In this document: positions 34,025 to 42,972 of the stretch, piece by piece | Numbering within the stretch: the stretch's first letter is position 1 | How the letters are laid out: each line of letters starts with the position of its first letter | Assembly: GCA_013538855.1 (NCBI GenBank) | Contig: JABXJS010000245.1 | Location: 1 to 62,319, forward strand | DNA from: Herpetosiphonaceae bacterium | GTDB lineage: Bacteria > Chloroflexota > Chloroflexia > Chloroflexales > Herpetosiphonaceae | DNA length: 62,319 nucleotides | Direction: 5' to 3' | Made by a program: the position numbers and the translations under genes | The notes under the pieces: generated by a model | Told to the model about the DNA's origin: nothing | The model's input: the letters and a program-made list of their open reading frames with translations, nothing else | Database searches by the model: none

Positions 34025-35131
34025 CTAAGCAGAGGGTACAAAGTCAACGATCTCAACCATGTTGCTGATGGTGGCGACAAGCCGCTCCTCGACGGCGCGG
34101 TGAGCCTGAGCGATGGCATTCTGGACCGCGAGGGCGTCGGATTTGCCGTGGGCCACGATGGCGACGCCGTTAACGCCAAGCAGCGGCGCTCCGCCGTAGA
34201 CCCGATAGTCCATGCGGCGCTTGATGTCGAGCAGCGCTGGCAGCACAACCGTCAGCGGCAGCGCTGCTCCGGCCAGGCCGGCCAGCAGGGCGCGGGCGCG
34301 GCCCTTGCCTGGCAGCGCGGCGGTGAGGACGAGTGGAGCGAGGCCCGCCACAGTGCGCGGCAGCGCACGCTTGCGCAGGTTGTCGCCAAGTGCGGTGGTG
34401 AGCAGCTTGACCACGGCCTCGCTAAACTTGAGCGCGAGGTTGCCGACAAAGCCGTCGGCCACCACAACATCGGCGGCATTGTTGACGAGCATGTCCTTTG
34501 GCTCGACGTTGCCGACAAAGTTCACGCCCTGGTGCTCGGCGAGCAGCGCATGGGTCTCCTGCACGAGCTTGTCGCCTTTATTCGCCTCCTCGCCGTTGGC
34601 CAGCAGCCCGACGCGCGGGTTGGCGACCTGCATGGCCTGGCGGGCGTAGACCGCGCCCATCTGGGCGAACTGGACCAAGTAGCTTGGCTTGCAGTCGGTG
34701 GTGGCCCCAGCATCGACGAGCAACGTCCAACCGGTGGCGGTTGGGAAGCGCGTGGCCAGGCATGGGCGCTCGATGCCTTTGATGCGGCCAAGGATAAACA
34801 GTGCGCCGGCCATGGTCGCACCGCTGTGGCCGGTTGATACAAAGGCGTCGGCGGCTCCTTCGCGCACCAGCCGCAGGCCGACCACCACCGACGAGTGCGG
34901 TTTACGGCGAATCGCCTGCGCCGGGTGCTCGGTCATCTCAATAATATCTGGTGCGTGCACCACCGGGAGATCGAGGCCGCTGGTGTCGTGGCGGGCTAGC
35001 TCGGCTCGAATCTCGTCTTCTTTGCCGACCAAGATGATCTGGTCGCCGCTGGCTCGTGCGGCGGCGACGGCACCAGCTACGGTCGCTTGCGGTGCGTAGT
35101 CGCCACCACTAGCGTCAAGAACTATGCGCAC
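34025..35131 (-). CDS. plsX: Phosphate acyltransferase PlsX
   Basis: The 368-residue protein makes acyl-phosphate from acyl-ACP for phospholipid synthesis. Family motifs are clear: MRIVLDASGGDYAPQATVAG at the start, HAPDIIEMTEHPAQAIRRK, STGHSGATMAGALFILGRI, GLLANGEEANKGD, VVVADGFVGNLALKFSE and DYRVYGGAPLLGVNGVAIVAHGKS (two overlapping blocks near the C-terminus). It lies 23 bases upstream of the zinc-ribbon pseudogene. Neither plsY nor fatty-acid genes are adjacent. The upstream region to DUF2330 carries a perfect hairpin. Confidence 0.97.
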   Translation of the reverse strand: MRIVLDASGGDYAPQATVAGAVAAARASGDQIILVGKEDEIRAELARHDTSGLDLPVVHAPDIIEMTEHPAQAIRRKPHSSVVVGLRLVREGAADAFVSTGHSGATMAGALFILGRIKGIERPCLATRFPTATGWTLLVDAGATTDCKPSYLVQFAQMGAVYARQAMQVANPRVGLLANGEEANKGDKLVQETHALLAEHQGVNFVGNVEPKDMLVNNAADVVVADGFVGNLALKFSEAVVKLLTTALGDNLRKRALPRTVAGLAPLVLTAALPGKGRARALLAGLAGAALPLTVVLPALLDIKRRMDYRVYGGAPLLGVNGVAIVAHGKSDALAVQNAIAQAHRAVEERLVATISNMVEIVDFVPSA

Positions 35132-35242
35132 AGAGTGCCTCCCAACTTATCAGTGTTTTGCTTGGTCAAATATTAACGCGGTTATGCGTTTCGGGCAACC
35201 GCAGATCGCTCACGCTGTGTGGTCCGCAGCGCGGGTATGTGG

Positions 35243-35277
35243 GGCTGCGGCTTGGCTCTAGCAGCCAAGCCGCAGCC
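35243..35277. terminator. Strong hairpin after the DUF2330 gene
   Basis: A perfect 15-bp stem (GGCTGCGGCTTGGCT, 35243-35257, and complement at 35263-35277) with a 5-nt loop sits between the end of the DUF2330 gene and plsX. No T run is seen, so it may be partly a transcript-stabilising element. Confidence 0.65.
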
Positions 35278-35286
35278 AGAGGTTGA

Positions 35287-36501
35287 TTATGGGGTTTTTT
35301 GACGTGGACGGCGCAGCCCAAGCCAGAAGATCAGCCCTAGCAGGGCCACGACGATTACGCCGGTCAGCAGCTGTAGCGGCCCGCGACGCAGGTCTTGGGT
35401 GGCCTGCTCTGGTGTTGAGCGGTTGCCAGCGGCGGCGTCAAACTGCTGTCGGCGCACGGTGTGCATCCGCTGGCTCTCGCAGTCGTATGGCGTCACGCGC
35501 TTGCTGAAGTCAAACACGTTGGATACCGGCGCGAGCTGCGGATCAAAGCTGAACTGCGGATCGACGGTCATCTCCTCTGGCGACATCTCGCCGTACAGGC
35601 GCGTCACATAGGGATAGCGGGCGATCAACTGCTTGACCAGCGGGTCGCTCGACGCTAGCTCGCTCGTCGGCTGCGCGTACTCAACCACAAAGCCCTGCCC
35701 CTTGACGCTGTCGATCGCGCCAGAGCGCAGGTCGTTGTAGTTGCTGCTGCCGAACATATCGGTCTCGGCGATGTCGTTGGGCACCATCTTCAGCCGCGTC
35801 ATGTTCGCTGGCGTGGCCTGCTCGTCGGCGAAGATCCAGGTGACGATGGCCATGTTCGGGTTGGCCGCCACCGCCGTCAGGCGAATCGGGATCATCGGCG
35901 CGCTAGATTTGTAGGTCATCACCACGGGCTGAATATCCTGCACGCCCTTGCCGCCGCTGAGCTTCATGGCCAAGAAGGCCATGCCCTCGTCGGTGTAGAC
36001 CTGCACGAGCGGCTCCATCTCTGGCGTGATCCGGTAGCCATTGTCGCGCAGCCAGCTGACCATCTCGGCGGCGTCGCCGTCGATCACGGCATAGTCGTAG
36101 GGCCCGACCGAGCCTTGCTGCATCACGTTGACGCCTTCAGGCATCGCACCTGCTGCATCCATCATTGGCATCGGGAAGCAGTCCGGCGGCGGTGGGAAGA
36201 TCATTCGCGGCGCGGTGAGCTGCGATAGCTCGTTGAACGCGGTGATGTCGGCAACATCAACCTTCGGGTTGTTCGGCACCGGCACCACCCACGAGAAGCT
36301 GTCCGAGTCGCCGGTGTAGTTGATCTGCACGTAGGCGGTTATCTCGCCCTTGGCCCGATCAACAGCAAAAATAATTCGCTCTGCCGACTGGTCAACCGGT
36401 GTGTTGGTGCAAAATAAGCCGCCACACGCCTCCGTTGCGGTTGGTGGCACAAGGCTGAGCAGCCCAACCACTGCCGCGACAATGTAGAGCATACGACGCA
36501 T
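35287..36501 (-). CDS. DUF2330-domain exported membrane protein
   Basis: The 404-residue protein has a signal sequence (MLYIVAAVVGLLSLVPPTAT), then the DUF2330 hallmark ACGGLFCTNTPVDQSAERII. The rest of the domain includes SFSWVVPVPNNPKVDVAD and WLRDNGYRITPEME. A C-terminal membrane helix (LLTGVIVVALLGLIFWLGL) and a basic tail RRPRQKTP follow. It is thus an anchored extracytoplasmic protein of unknown function. Three ATGs in a row follow GGAGG; the third (36501) has six-base spacing and is chosen. Codons upstream to 36705 are in frame but carry no recognisable sequence. Confidence 0.88.
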   Translation of the reverse strand: MRRMLYIVAAVVGLLSLVPPTATEACGGLFCTNTPVDQSAERIIFAVDRAKGEITAYVQINYTGDSDSFSWVVPVPNNPKVDVADITAFNELSQLTAPRMIFPPPPDCFPMPMMDAAGAMPEGVNVMQQGSVGPYDYAVIDGDAAEMVSWLRDNGYRITPEMEPLVQVYTDEGMAFLAMKLSGGKGVQDIQPVVMTYKSSAPMIPIRLTAVAANPNMAIVTWIFADEQATPANMTRLKMVPNDIAETDMFGSSNYNDLRSGAIDSVKGQGFVVEYAQPTSELASSDPLVKQLIARYPYVTRLYGEMSPEEMTVDPQFSFDPQLAPVSNVFDFSKRVTPYDCESQRMHTVRRQQFDAAAGNRSTPEQATQDLRRGPLQLLTGVIVVALLGLIFWLGLRRPRQKTP

Positions 36502-36602
36502 CATCATCCTCCTAAGTACAATCTGTTCGGGGATGATATCATGACGCCTCAGGTTGTGTTGCCGTTCCCCTTTCCGGTACGATTCTTGGTACGATGGGTT
36601 TA

Positions 36603-36632
36603 TTGGCGATGTCCCTGAGGATGGGCTATAAT
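36603..36632 (+). promoter_or_regulatory. Candidate promoter for the CHAT-WD40 gene
   Basis: TTGGCG (36603-36608), an 18-bp spacer and a perfect TATAAT (36627-36632) lie about 70 bases upstream of the CHAT-WD40 start, in the divergent region with the DUF2330 gene. Confidence 0.55.
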
Positions 36633-36703
36633 ACGCTTTACTACCAAGCATCGTATAAAAATACCATGGACGTGCACCAGTTTTAGTGTGGAGCCACCCC
36701 CCC

Positions 36704-39232
36704 ATGACCCAATCCCCTGAACAGCAGGCTATGTCATTGTTGTTGATTCATCGTCAACGGCTGCACGTTTTAGAGCAACAGGCGGCGCAGTTTGGCCTTC
36801 TCGTCCCTCCACACATTCAGCTGGAGCTTGAGACGGTGCGCCAGTCGATCGCCGATCTTGAGGCGCAAATCCCCGGCAGCTCTGGCACACCTGCGCCTCA
36901 GCCGCCGAACGATGTGGTATTCCTGTTCACGCCTGCTGCCGATGGCTCCTACCTGCTGACTGTTCGCGGCCATGATGGCACCTCGCACAGCTTGACATTC
37001 ACTCTGCCCTGGAGCGAAGATCGCACCAACTATATTTTGTATGTCCTGCGCACCGCCGCCCGCTCCACCGCCACCGTGCGCTCGGCCGAGCTGCACCGCG
37101 CTGGCATCGATCCGCGCGCCATCGGCTTTCAGCTCTACTCCGCTGTCTTTGCCCAGCCGGTGGCCGAGATGTATGCGCGCGCGCAGCAGGACGGCGAGGG
37201 CCGCGTGCGCCTGCGCATCCACGCCTCGTCGCCAGCGATTGGCCGCCTGCCCTGGGAGCTGCTGCACAACGGCGACGATTTTCTGTGCTTGGATCGCGAT
37301 ACGCCAGTGGTGCGCGGCGTCACGGTGCGCCCACGCCGCTTCGAGACTGAAACACCGCTGCGCGTGCTGGTGATCGGCGGCATCCCCTCCGACGCAGCGC
37401 CCCTGCGCTTGGAGCATGAGCAGGCGCTCATCGAGCGCAATCTCTCGGCTGCCATCGAGCGCGGCGATGTTGTGCTCCAGACGCTGATCGGGCCAAACTT
37501 GGAGCGCGATCTGCCCTCCGTGCTCGGCAGCTTTCGGCCCCATCTGCTCCACGTGGCTGGCCACGGCGGCCTCGATGGGCTGCACGTCGAGGGCCAGAAT
37601 GGCGCTCCCCGCCAGCTGTCGGCCAATACGCTCGGCCGCCTGCTGCGCAATGTGAAGTCGGTGCAGATGGTGGTGCTCAACGGCTGCGACCTCGCCGCGA
37701 CCAGCGAGGAGCAGCAGGGCGTGGCGCTCACGCTCGCACGCCTCGGCATCCCGGCCGTCGTCGGCATGCAGTACGAGATCAGCGATGTGGCCGCGCTGGC
37801 CTTCGCCGAGGGCTTCTACGAGGCGCTTGGCTGGGGCTGGCCGATTCAGGAGGCCGTCACCTGGGCGCGCTCACGCATGGTCTACTATGCGCCCACTCCC
37901 GACGTGATCGAGTGGGTCACGCCAGCGCTCTTTGTCGCCACCAACGATGTTGCGGTCGAGGACCCCCACCCGCAGCCTGTCGAGACTGTCTCCAACGAGG
38001 CGATCTACCGCGGCCTGCTTGAGCTGGTCTGGGACGACGATGTGATTAGCGATGCCGATCAGCAGCGCCTAGAGCGCAAGCGCGTCGAGCTGGGCATCCC
38101 GCCAGAGCGCAGCCAGATTCTTGAGAACGAGGTGCGCCTGCGCTTGTCCGCCGGTGCGCTCACGGCCGCGCAAACGGCCATCGAGGCCAGCCAGCTCGAG
38201 CAGGCCCGCGACTGCTTCCGCCGCGCCCTCGTCCTCGATCCCGACAATCTCGTCGCGCTCCAGTCGCTGCGCCGCTGGGCCTACTGGCCCGACGACCTAG
38301 CCGCCATCAGCGTCAGCAATGTCGAGCGCATCGAGCGCCTCTGGCGCATCACGCTGCCTGGCCGTATCTTTGCCGCCGCCTGGAGTCCCGATGGCCGCTG
38401 GCTGGCTCTCGCGACCGAGACCGGCCTGGTCATCTATGACGCCGATACGCTCGAGATTCAGTTTAAGCTGAGCGGCACCGCCGGCCTCAGCTACAGCGTC
38501 TCTTGGAGTCCCGACGGCCGCTATTTGGCCGCCGGCGACGACGTGGGCATTGTGCGCCTGTGGGACTTTCAGGCCCAGCGGGTGCTGCCGGCTGTCTGCG
38601 GCCCGCACGCCCACATCCACGCGCTGGCCTTTCGCCCGCACCAGCCAACCACCCTGGCCGTTGGCGATAACGAGGGCAATCTCACGCTCTGGACTATCTC
38701 CGATATGCCGCCATCATCACAGACCCTCGTCGAAGGCCACGGCGATTCGATCTACAGCCTCACCTGGAGCGCCGACAGCTCGCTGCTTGTCGCGGGCACC
38801 CGCGACTGTAGCATTCACGTCCACGCCCCCGAGTCGCAGCAGGAGCGCGTGCTCAAGGGCCATGGCGATTGGGTGCGCCGCCTCGCCTGGAACCGCGAGT
38901 CCAGCCTGCTTGCCTCTAGCTCTGGCGATCAGACGGTCTGCCTGTGGGAGTGGCCCAGCGGCACCACGCGCGCACGCCTGCGCGGCCACTCCGGCTGGGT
39001 GCGCGGCCTCAGCTGGTCCGCCGATAACTCGCTGCTCTTCTCCGGCGGCGGCGATGGCTATGTGCGCGTCTGGAGTCCTGAGAGCGGCACGGAGCTGCGC
39101 ACGCTTGGCAGCGGCGAGCTGGGCCTGATCAACGATCTGGCCATGCGCCCGGATGGCCGCGTCCTCGCTGTCGCCTCATTCGAGTATGTGCTGACCCTCT
39201 GGGGCATCCCGCCGCTCGACGAAGAGCTGTAG
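36704..39232 (+). CDS. CHAT caspase-like protease domain fused to a seven-bladed WD40 propeller
   Basis: The 842-residue soluble protein has three parts. An N-terminal helical segment (RQRLHVLEQQAAQFGLLVPP, to residue ~60) resembles short N-terminal modules seen on Chloroflexota conflict proteins. A CHAT domain (about 80-430) carries the catalytic dyad His287 in HVAGHGG and Cys328 in VVLNGCDLA. A helical linker with one TPR-like unit (QARDCFRRALVLDPDNLVAL) follows. The seven WD40 repeats (about 550-842) begin at IFAAAWSPDGRWL and end at LTLWGIPPLDEEL. CHAT domains act as proteases in programmed death and immune signalling; here the propeller would be the sensor or scaffold. ATG 36704 has GGAG 10 bases upstream. 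No obvious substrate gene is adjacent. Confidence 0.92.
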   Translation: MTQSPEQQAMSLLLIHRQRLHVLEQQAAQFGLLVPPHIQLELETVRQSIADLEAQIPGSSGTPAPQPPNDVVFLFTPAADGSYLLTVRGHDGTSHSLTFTLPWSEDRTNYILYVLRTAARSTATVRSAELHRAGIDPRAIGFQLYSAVFAQPVAEMYARAQQDGEGRVRLRIHASSPAIGRLPWELLHNGDDFLCLDRDTPVVRGVTVRPRRFETETPLRVLVIGGIPSDAAPLRLEHEQALIERNLSAAIERGDVVLQTLIGPNLERDLPSVLGSFRPHLLHVAGHGGLDGLHVEGQNGAPRQLSANTLGRLLRNVKSVQMVVLNGCDLAATSEEQQGVALTLARLGIPAVVGMQYEISDVAALAFAEGFYEALGWGWPIQEAVTWARSRMVYYAPTPDVIEWVTPALFVATNDVAVEDPHPQPVETVSNEAIYRGLLELVWDDDVISDADQQRLERKRVELGIPPERSQILENEVRLRLSAGALTAAQTAIEASQLEQARDCFRRALVLDPDNLVALQSLRRWAYWPDDLAAISVSNVERIERLWRITLPGRIFAAAWSPDGRWLALATETGLVIYDADTLEIQFKLSGTAGLSYSVSWSPDGRYLAAGDDVGIVRLWDFQAQRVLPAVCGPHAHIHALAFRPHQPTTLAVGDNEGNLTLWTISDMPPSSQTLVEGHGDSIYSLTWSADSSLLVAGTRDCSIHVHAPESQQERVLKGHGDWVRRLAWNRESSLLASSSGDQTVCLWEWPSGTTRARLRGHSGWVRGLSWSADNSLLFSGGGDGYVRVWSPESGTELRTLGSGELGLINDLAMRPDGRVLAVASFEYVLTLWGIPPLDEEL

Positions 39233-39581
39233 CCCGCTGAACTTTTTTGCCGCCCACGTTGTACCTTCACTGCGAGCGCTGTGCCGTCGGCCTACGGTCG
39301 GCCAAGCACAGCCTGACTCTGCCTGCGCGCTGCCGTACAATCAGCACGGCTAGGCATCCACCAGCGTGCTGATTGGGAAGGGCAGCGCGGTGGATTGTTG
39401 GCGGCTGGTGCGGCGTGGGCGCACGCGGGTGGTGGCGGTCGGCGCGGCGGCGGATTGCTCCAGCGCAGGCTGGCGAGCCAGCACGGCTAGGCATCCAAAC
39501 TACTGGGCTACACCTCGGACTTTTGGCGCTAGCCTAGCGCTGTGGCGGCAGCTACACTGGGGCAAATGCAAGGAGGAATCT
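39233..39581. other. Intergenic region with a 19-bp direct repeat and a hairpin
   Basis: This 349-base gap between the CHAT-WD40 and acetyltransferase genes carries a perfect 19-bp direct repeat, CAGCACGGCTAGGCATCCA, at 39342-39360 and 39479-39497. The first copy overlaps a hairpin with a 10-bp stem (AATCAGCACG, 39339-39348, and complement at 39365-39374). A run of six Ts at 39243-39248 follows the CHAT stop. No coding frame with an SD is seen. Confidence 0.65.
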
Positions 39582-40142
39582 ATGCAGATTGTACCGCTGG
39601 CTGACGCCACACCAGAGCAGCGCGAGCAGCTGGCCGCGATCTTGTGGCGTGAGTTTCGGCCCAACTACCCTGACGCCTGGCCAACGCTTGCGGACGCCCG
39701 TGCGGAGGTCGCCGAGGCACTCGATGGCGCGCGGATCGGCCTGATGGCCGTCGCGGCGGGCACGGTGTGTGGCTGGATCGGCGGCATCCCCGAGTACGAC
39801 GGCAATGTCTGGGAGCTGCACCCGCTGGTGGTCGCCTCACCGTATCAGCGGCGCGGTGTTGGCCGTCAGCTAGTGGCAGCGTTGGAGCAGGCGGTGATCG
39901 CCCGCGGCGGCTTCACCATCCGCGTTGGCACCGACGACGAGGATGGCCGCACGACGCTTGGTGGCGTCGATGTGTACCCTGATGTGCTGCGCCACGTGGC
40001 GGACGTGCGCAACCTCAACAACCACCCCTTCGAGTTCTATATCAAAAATGGCTTTGCCCTGGTTGGCATTATTCCTGATGCCAATGGCTTTGGCAAGCCC
40101 GATATTTTGCTTGCCAAGCGTGTAAGGAGTTTTCATGAGTGA
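39582..40142 (+). CDS. GNAT acetyltransferase, AAC(6')-like
   Basis: The 186-residue GNAT-fold protein resembles aminoglycoside 6'-N-acetyltransferases. Visible blocks are WELHPLVVASPYQRRGVGRQ (acetyl-CoA loop QRRGVG), GTDDEDGRTTLGGVDVYPD, then NLNNHPFEFYIKNGFALVG and IPDANGFGKPDILLAKRV. The last two blocks are typical of AAC(6') enzymes. It would transfer acetyl from acetyl-CoA to an amine; the true substrate is not proven. ATG 39582 follows AAGGAGG at a five-base spacing. Its stop overlaps the start of the Eis-like gene by eight bases, so the two acetyltransferases are coupled. Confidence 0.87.
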   Translation: MQIVPLADATPEQREQLAAILWREFRPNYPDAWPTLADARAEVAEALDGARIGLMAVAAGTVCGWIGGIPEYDGNVWELHPLVVASPYQRRGVGRQLVAALEQAVIARGGFTIRVGTDDEDGRTTLGGVDVYPDVLRHVADVRNLNNHPFEFYIKNGFALVGIIPDANGFGKPDILLAKRVRSFHE

Positions 40143-41307
40143 TACAGTCGCAGTGAGTGTGATGCAGCCCGATGAGGTCGAGGCGGTTGGCAACCTGATC
40201 GCGCAGGCGCTGCATTTTCAGTCGCCCGCTGGCGAGATGGTGGCGTGGATGGAGAAGCGCGGCATCGAGAACTTCCGCGTCGCGCGCGTCGATGGTGAGC
40301 GCGCCGGTGCGCTGGTCAATATGCCGATGGGCCAGTGGTTCGGCGGCGTGGCGGTGCCCACGGCGGCGATCGCTGGAGTCGGCATCGCGCCAGAGTTTCG
40401 CGGGCGCAAGGTGGGCGCAGCGCTGATGACCGCCATGCTCAGCGAGCAGCGCGAGCTCGGTGTGCCGCTGTCGACGCTCTACCCGGCTACGACGCAGTTC
40501 TACCGCACGCTGGGCTATGAGCGCGCCGGGTCGCGCACTGTCTATCAGGTTGGCACGCGGGCGATGACTGTGCGCGAGCGCGAGGTGCGCTTTCGCCGCT
40601 CTGGTGTAGACGAGCGCGAGCTGATCGAGGGCCTCTACAATGCGTGGGTGAGCAATCAAAATGGCCCGCTGCAGCGCTCGGCTGTGATGTGGGAGCGCGT
40701 CTTCAAGACCTACACCGGCGTGCCGCTAGTCTACATAATCGAACAGGCTGGCCGTCCGGTGGGCTACCTGTCCTATCTCCAGGGCAAGCAGCAGGAGGAG
40801 GTGCGCGTGATCGACTGGTGCGCGCTGACGGCGGCGGCGGCGCGCGGCATCGTGCAGTTTTTCTACGATCATCGCACAATGGCCAGCGAGGTGCTGTGGC
40901 CCGGCGCGCCCAGCGATGTGCTGCTATACGTGCTGCCCGAGGAGCAGCACAAGGTGCACTGGAAGCTGGACTGGATGCTGCGCATCACCGATGTGGCCCA
41001 GGCCCTGATGGCGCGCGGCTACTCCGCCGCTGTGCAGGCCGAGGTGCACTTCGATGTGCACGATGCCGTGCTGCCAGAGAACGCCGGCCGCTGGGTGCTT
41101 CAGCTGCGCGATGGCAAGGCCAATGTCGAGCGCGGCGGCACTGGAGCGATCACGCTCGATGTGCGCGATCTGGCGGCGCTCTACGCGAGCTACCTCGATC
41201 CGTTCACGCTGCGCATTGCTGGCGCGCTCAACGCCAGCGCCGCCGATCTGGAGACGCTGCGCTTGATCTTCGGCGGCCCGCGCCCGTGGATGCCCGATAT
41301 GTTCTAG
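40135..41307 (+). CDS. Eis-like GNAT acetyltransferase
   Basis: The 390-residue protein has the three-part Eis architecture. An N-terminal GNAT domain carries the acetyl-CoA loop in GVGIAPEFRGRKVGAALM, followed by STLYPATTQFYRTLGYERAG. A second GNAT-like region follows (about 150-290), then a C-terminal SCP2-like domain (about 295-390) ending PWMPDMF. Eis enzymes acetylate several amines of aminoglycosides and lysines of proteins. ATG 40135 overlaps the preceding gene. The stop codon shares the palindrome CTAG with the stop of the convergent MocA-like gene. Confidence 0.9.
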   Translation: MSDTVAVSVMQPDEVEAVGNLIAQALHFQSPAGEMVAWMEKRGIENFRVARVDGERAGALVNMPMGQWFGGVAVPTAAIAGVGIAPEFRGRKVGAALMTAMLSEQRELGVPLSTLYPATTQFYRTLGYERAGSRTVYQVGTRAMTVREREVRFRRSGVDERELIEGLYNAWVSNQNGPLQRSAVMWERVFKTYTGVPLVYIIEQAGRPVGYLSYLQGKQQEEVRVIDWCALTAAAARGIVQFFYDHRTMASEVLWPGAPSDVLLYVLPEEQHKVHWKLDWMLRITDVAQALMARGYSAAVQAEVHFDVHDAVLPENAGRWVLQLRDGKANVERGGTGAITLDVRDLAALYASYLDPFTLRIAGALNASAADLETLRLIFGGPRPWMPDMF

Positions 41308-41879
41308 CGCCGGCGCAGCCGCTCGTAGTCGGCTGGTGTATCGATGTCGGCGCAGATCGCGGGCGTGTCGAGGGCCAGCAGGCGCGGCTGGTGCTGCTCC
41401 AGGGCTGTGCGCGGCTGGGCTGGCGGCTGTAGCTGGAGCAGCGCGGGCCAGGCACTGCGATCAAGCAGCACCGGGTGTCCGCGCTGGCCGTGGTAGGTGG
41501 GCACAATGCTTTGCCCAACCACGTAGGCCGCACAGATCTGCGCCACGGTTGCGCTGGTCAGCTGCCCTAGATCGGCTGGCACAACCAGCGCGGCGGCGCT
41601 CGTTGGCAGCGCGCGTAGCCCGGCCTGCAGCGACGTGAGCATGCCGTCCGCGAAGTCTGGGTTGTGAACGCAGCGCACCGGCAGGTGGCGCAGCGCCAGC
41701 GTGCTGGCGTCGACGTAGGCCCCAGTGACCACAACAATCTCGTGCAGCGCCAGCGGCAGCAGCTGGCTGATCACGGCCACGAGCAGCGGCTGCCCGTCGG
41801 TCCAAGGCAGCAGCAGCTTGGGCTGGCCCATGCGCGTGGAGCGGCCTGCCGCTAGCACAACGGCGCTGATGCTGGCCAT
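41304..41879 (-). CDS. MocA-like molybdenum cofactor cytidylyltransferase
   Basis: The 191-residue nucleotidyltransferase starts with the NTP-binding signature SAVVLAAGRSTRMGQPKLLL. It continues with GAYVDASTL, NPDFADGMLTSLQAGL and VVPADLGQL, then the GHPVLLDRSAWPAL block typical of the MocA/MobA-like clade (family members end DIDTPADYE). MocA adds CMP to molybdopterin for xanthine-dehydrogenase-type enzymes, which fits this operon. Its start lies 28 bases inside the 3' end of xdhC, so it is translationally coupled; no separate SD is evident. Confidence 0.9.
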   Translation of the reverse strand: MASISAVVLAAGRSTRMGQPKLLLPWTDGQPLLVAVISQLLPLALHEIVVVTGAYVDASTLALRHLPVRCVHNPDFADGMLTSLQAGLRALPTSAAALVVPADLGQLTSATVAQICAAYVVGQSIVPTYHGQRGHPVLLDRSAWPALLQLQPPAQPRTALEQHQPRLLALDTPAICADIDTPADYERLRRR

Positions 41880-42916
41880 GGACGCGCCGCTTCTTTCCGG
41901 ATCACGCTGATCAGCTCTGCCACAATTGCTACCGCGATCTCGGCCGGTGTCTGCGCGCCGATATCCAGGCCAACCGGGCCGTGGATGCGCTCGACAGCGG
42001 CGAGCGGCAGCCCGCGCTCAAGCAGGCGCTCCCGGCGCTGGGCCTGGGTGCGACGGCTGCCAAGCGCGCCGACATAGCCTGCTGGCGAGCACAGCGCCTG
42101 CTCCAGCGCCTCATCGTCGAACTTTGGATCGTGGGTGAGCACGACGATCGCTGTGCGCGCGTCGATCTCCAGCTGTGCTAGCCCCTCGGCGGGCCAGGCG
42201 TTGCTGATCGCCGCAACTGTTGGGAAGCGCTGCGCATTGGCGAAGGTCGGCCGCGGGTCGATCAGCGCCACCTGGTAGCCGATCAGCGGTGCTAGCTGTG
42301 CCAGCGCTTGGGCAATGTGGTTGCCGCCGATGATTGCCAGCGTGGGCGCAGGCGCGATCTGCTGCACGAAGCAGGTTATATCACGTGGCGCAAGCTCCAC
42401 GAGGGCGCTCGCTCCGGCGCTGCAAAGCTGGGCGTAGTCGGATGCCAGCAGCCGTGCTGGCAGCGTGGAGTACACAATCTCATCATGGTGCAGCACCACG
42501 TGGCTGCCGAGCCAGTCGGCGGGGCCACGCACCACGGTGATCAGCGTGCAGCGCTGCGCCTGGTCCAGACAGCGCTGGAGCGCCTGGTGCAGCGCAGGCG
42601 ACCAGCGCTCGACAAAGATGTCGATGTCACCGCCGCAGGCTAGGCCAACCTCAAAGGCTGTGTCGTTTGTCACCCCAACGTGCAGCCAGCGTGGCCGCCC
42701 GTGGCGCAAGCAGCCCTGCGCCGCCTCGATCACGGCGGTCTCGACGCAGCCAGCGCTGACCGAGCCGTAGATGTCGCCGCTGCTGCTGAGCGCCAGCAGC
42801 GCCCCTGGTCGGCGCGGCGCTGATCCCCACGTGTTGATCACGGTGGCGAGCGCGGCCGTCTGCCCCTGCTGCTGCCACTGCTCGATGACGGCGAGCGCGG
42901 CTTGTAGTTCTTCCAT
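41852..42916 (-). CDS. xdhC: XdhC/CoxI-family molybdenum hydroxylase maturation factor
   Basis: The 354-residue protein has the XdhC N-terminal block (ATVINTWGSAPRRPGALLAL, GSVSAGCVE) and a C-terminal NAD-like Rossmann domain (TLAIIGGNHIAQALAQLAPL, VALIDPRPTFANAQRFP, VGALGSRRTQAQRRERL). XdhC proteins bind molybdenum cofactor, aid its sulfuration and deliver it to the apo-enzyme. The start is ATG 42916 with AGGAG seven bases upstream; an extension to 42964 lacks an SD. It is third in the operon, 56 bases after the FAD subunit gene. Confidence 0.94.
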   Translation of the reverse strand: MEELQAALAVIEQWQQQGQTAALATVINTWGSAPRRPGALLALSSSGDIYGSVSAGCVETAVIEAAQGCLRHGRPRWLHVGVTNDTAFEVGLACGGDIDIFVERWSPALHQALQRCLDQAQRCTLITVVRGPADWLGSHVVLHHDEIVYSTLPARLLASDYAQLCSAGASALVELAPRDITCFVQQIAPAPTLAIIGGNHIAQALAQLAPLIGYQVALIDPRPTFANAQRFPTVAAISNAWPAEGLAQLEIDARTAIVVLTHDPKFDDEALEQALCSPAGYVGALGSRRTQAQRRERLLERGLPLAAVERIHGPVGLDIGAQTPAEIAVAIVAELISVIRKEAARPWPASAPLC

Positions 42917-42972
42917 ACTGCTGCTCCTGTGGCCGCGTGAGCGCCAGGCGTGCCCGGCGCTCACACGCTCTG

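Noticed and set aside
33273-34028. A 251-codon plus-strand open frame opposite the zinc-ribbon pseudogene
   Set aside because: Its Gly/Arg/Trp-rich content is the antisense of a Pro/Tyr-rich linker. The minus-strand frame has clear zinc-ribbon and beta-sandwich motifs.
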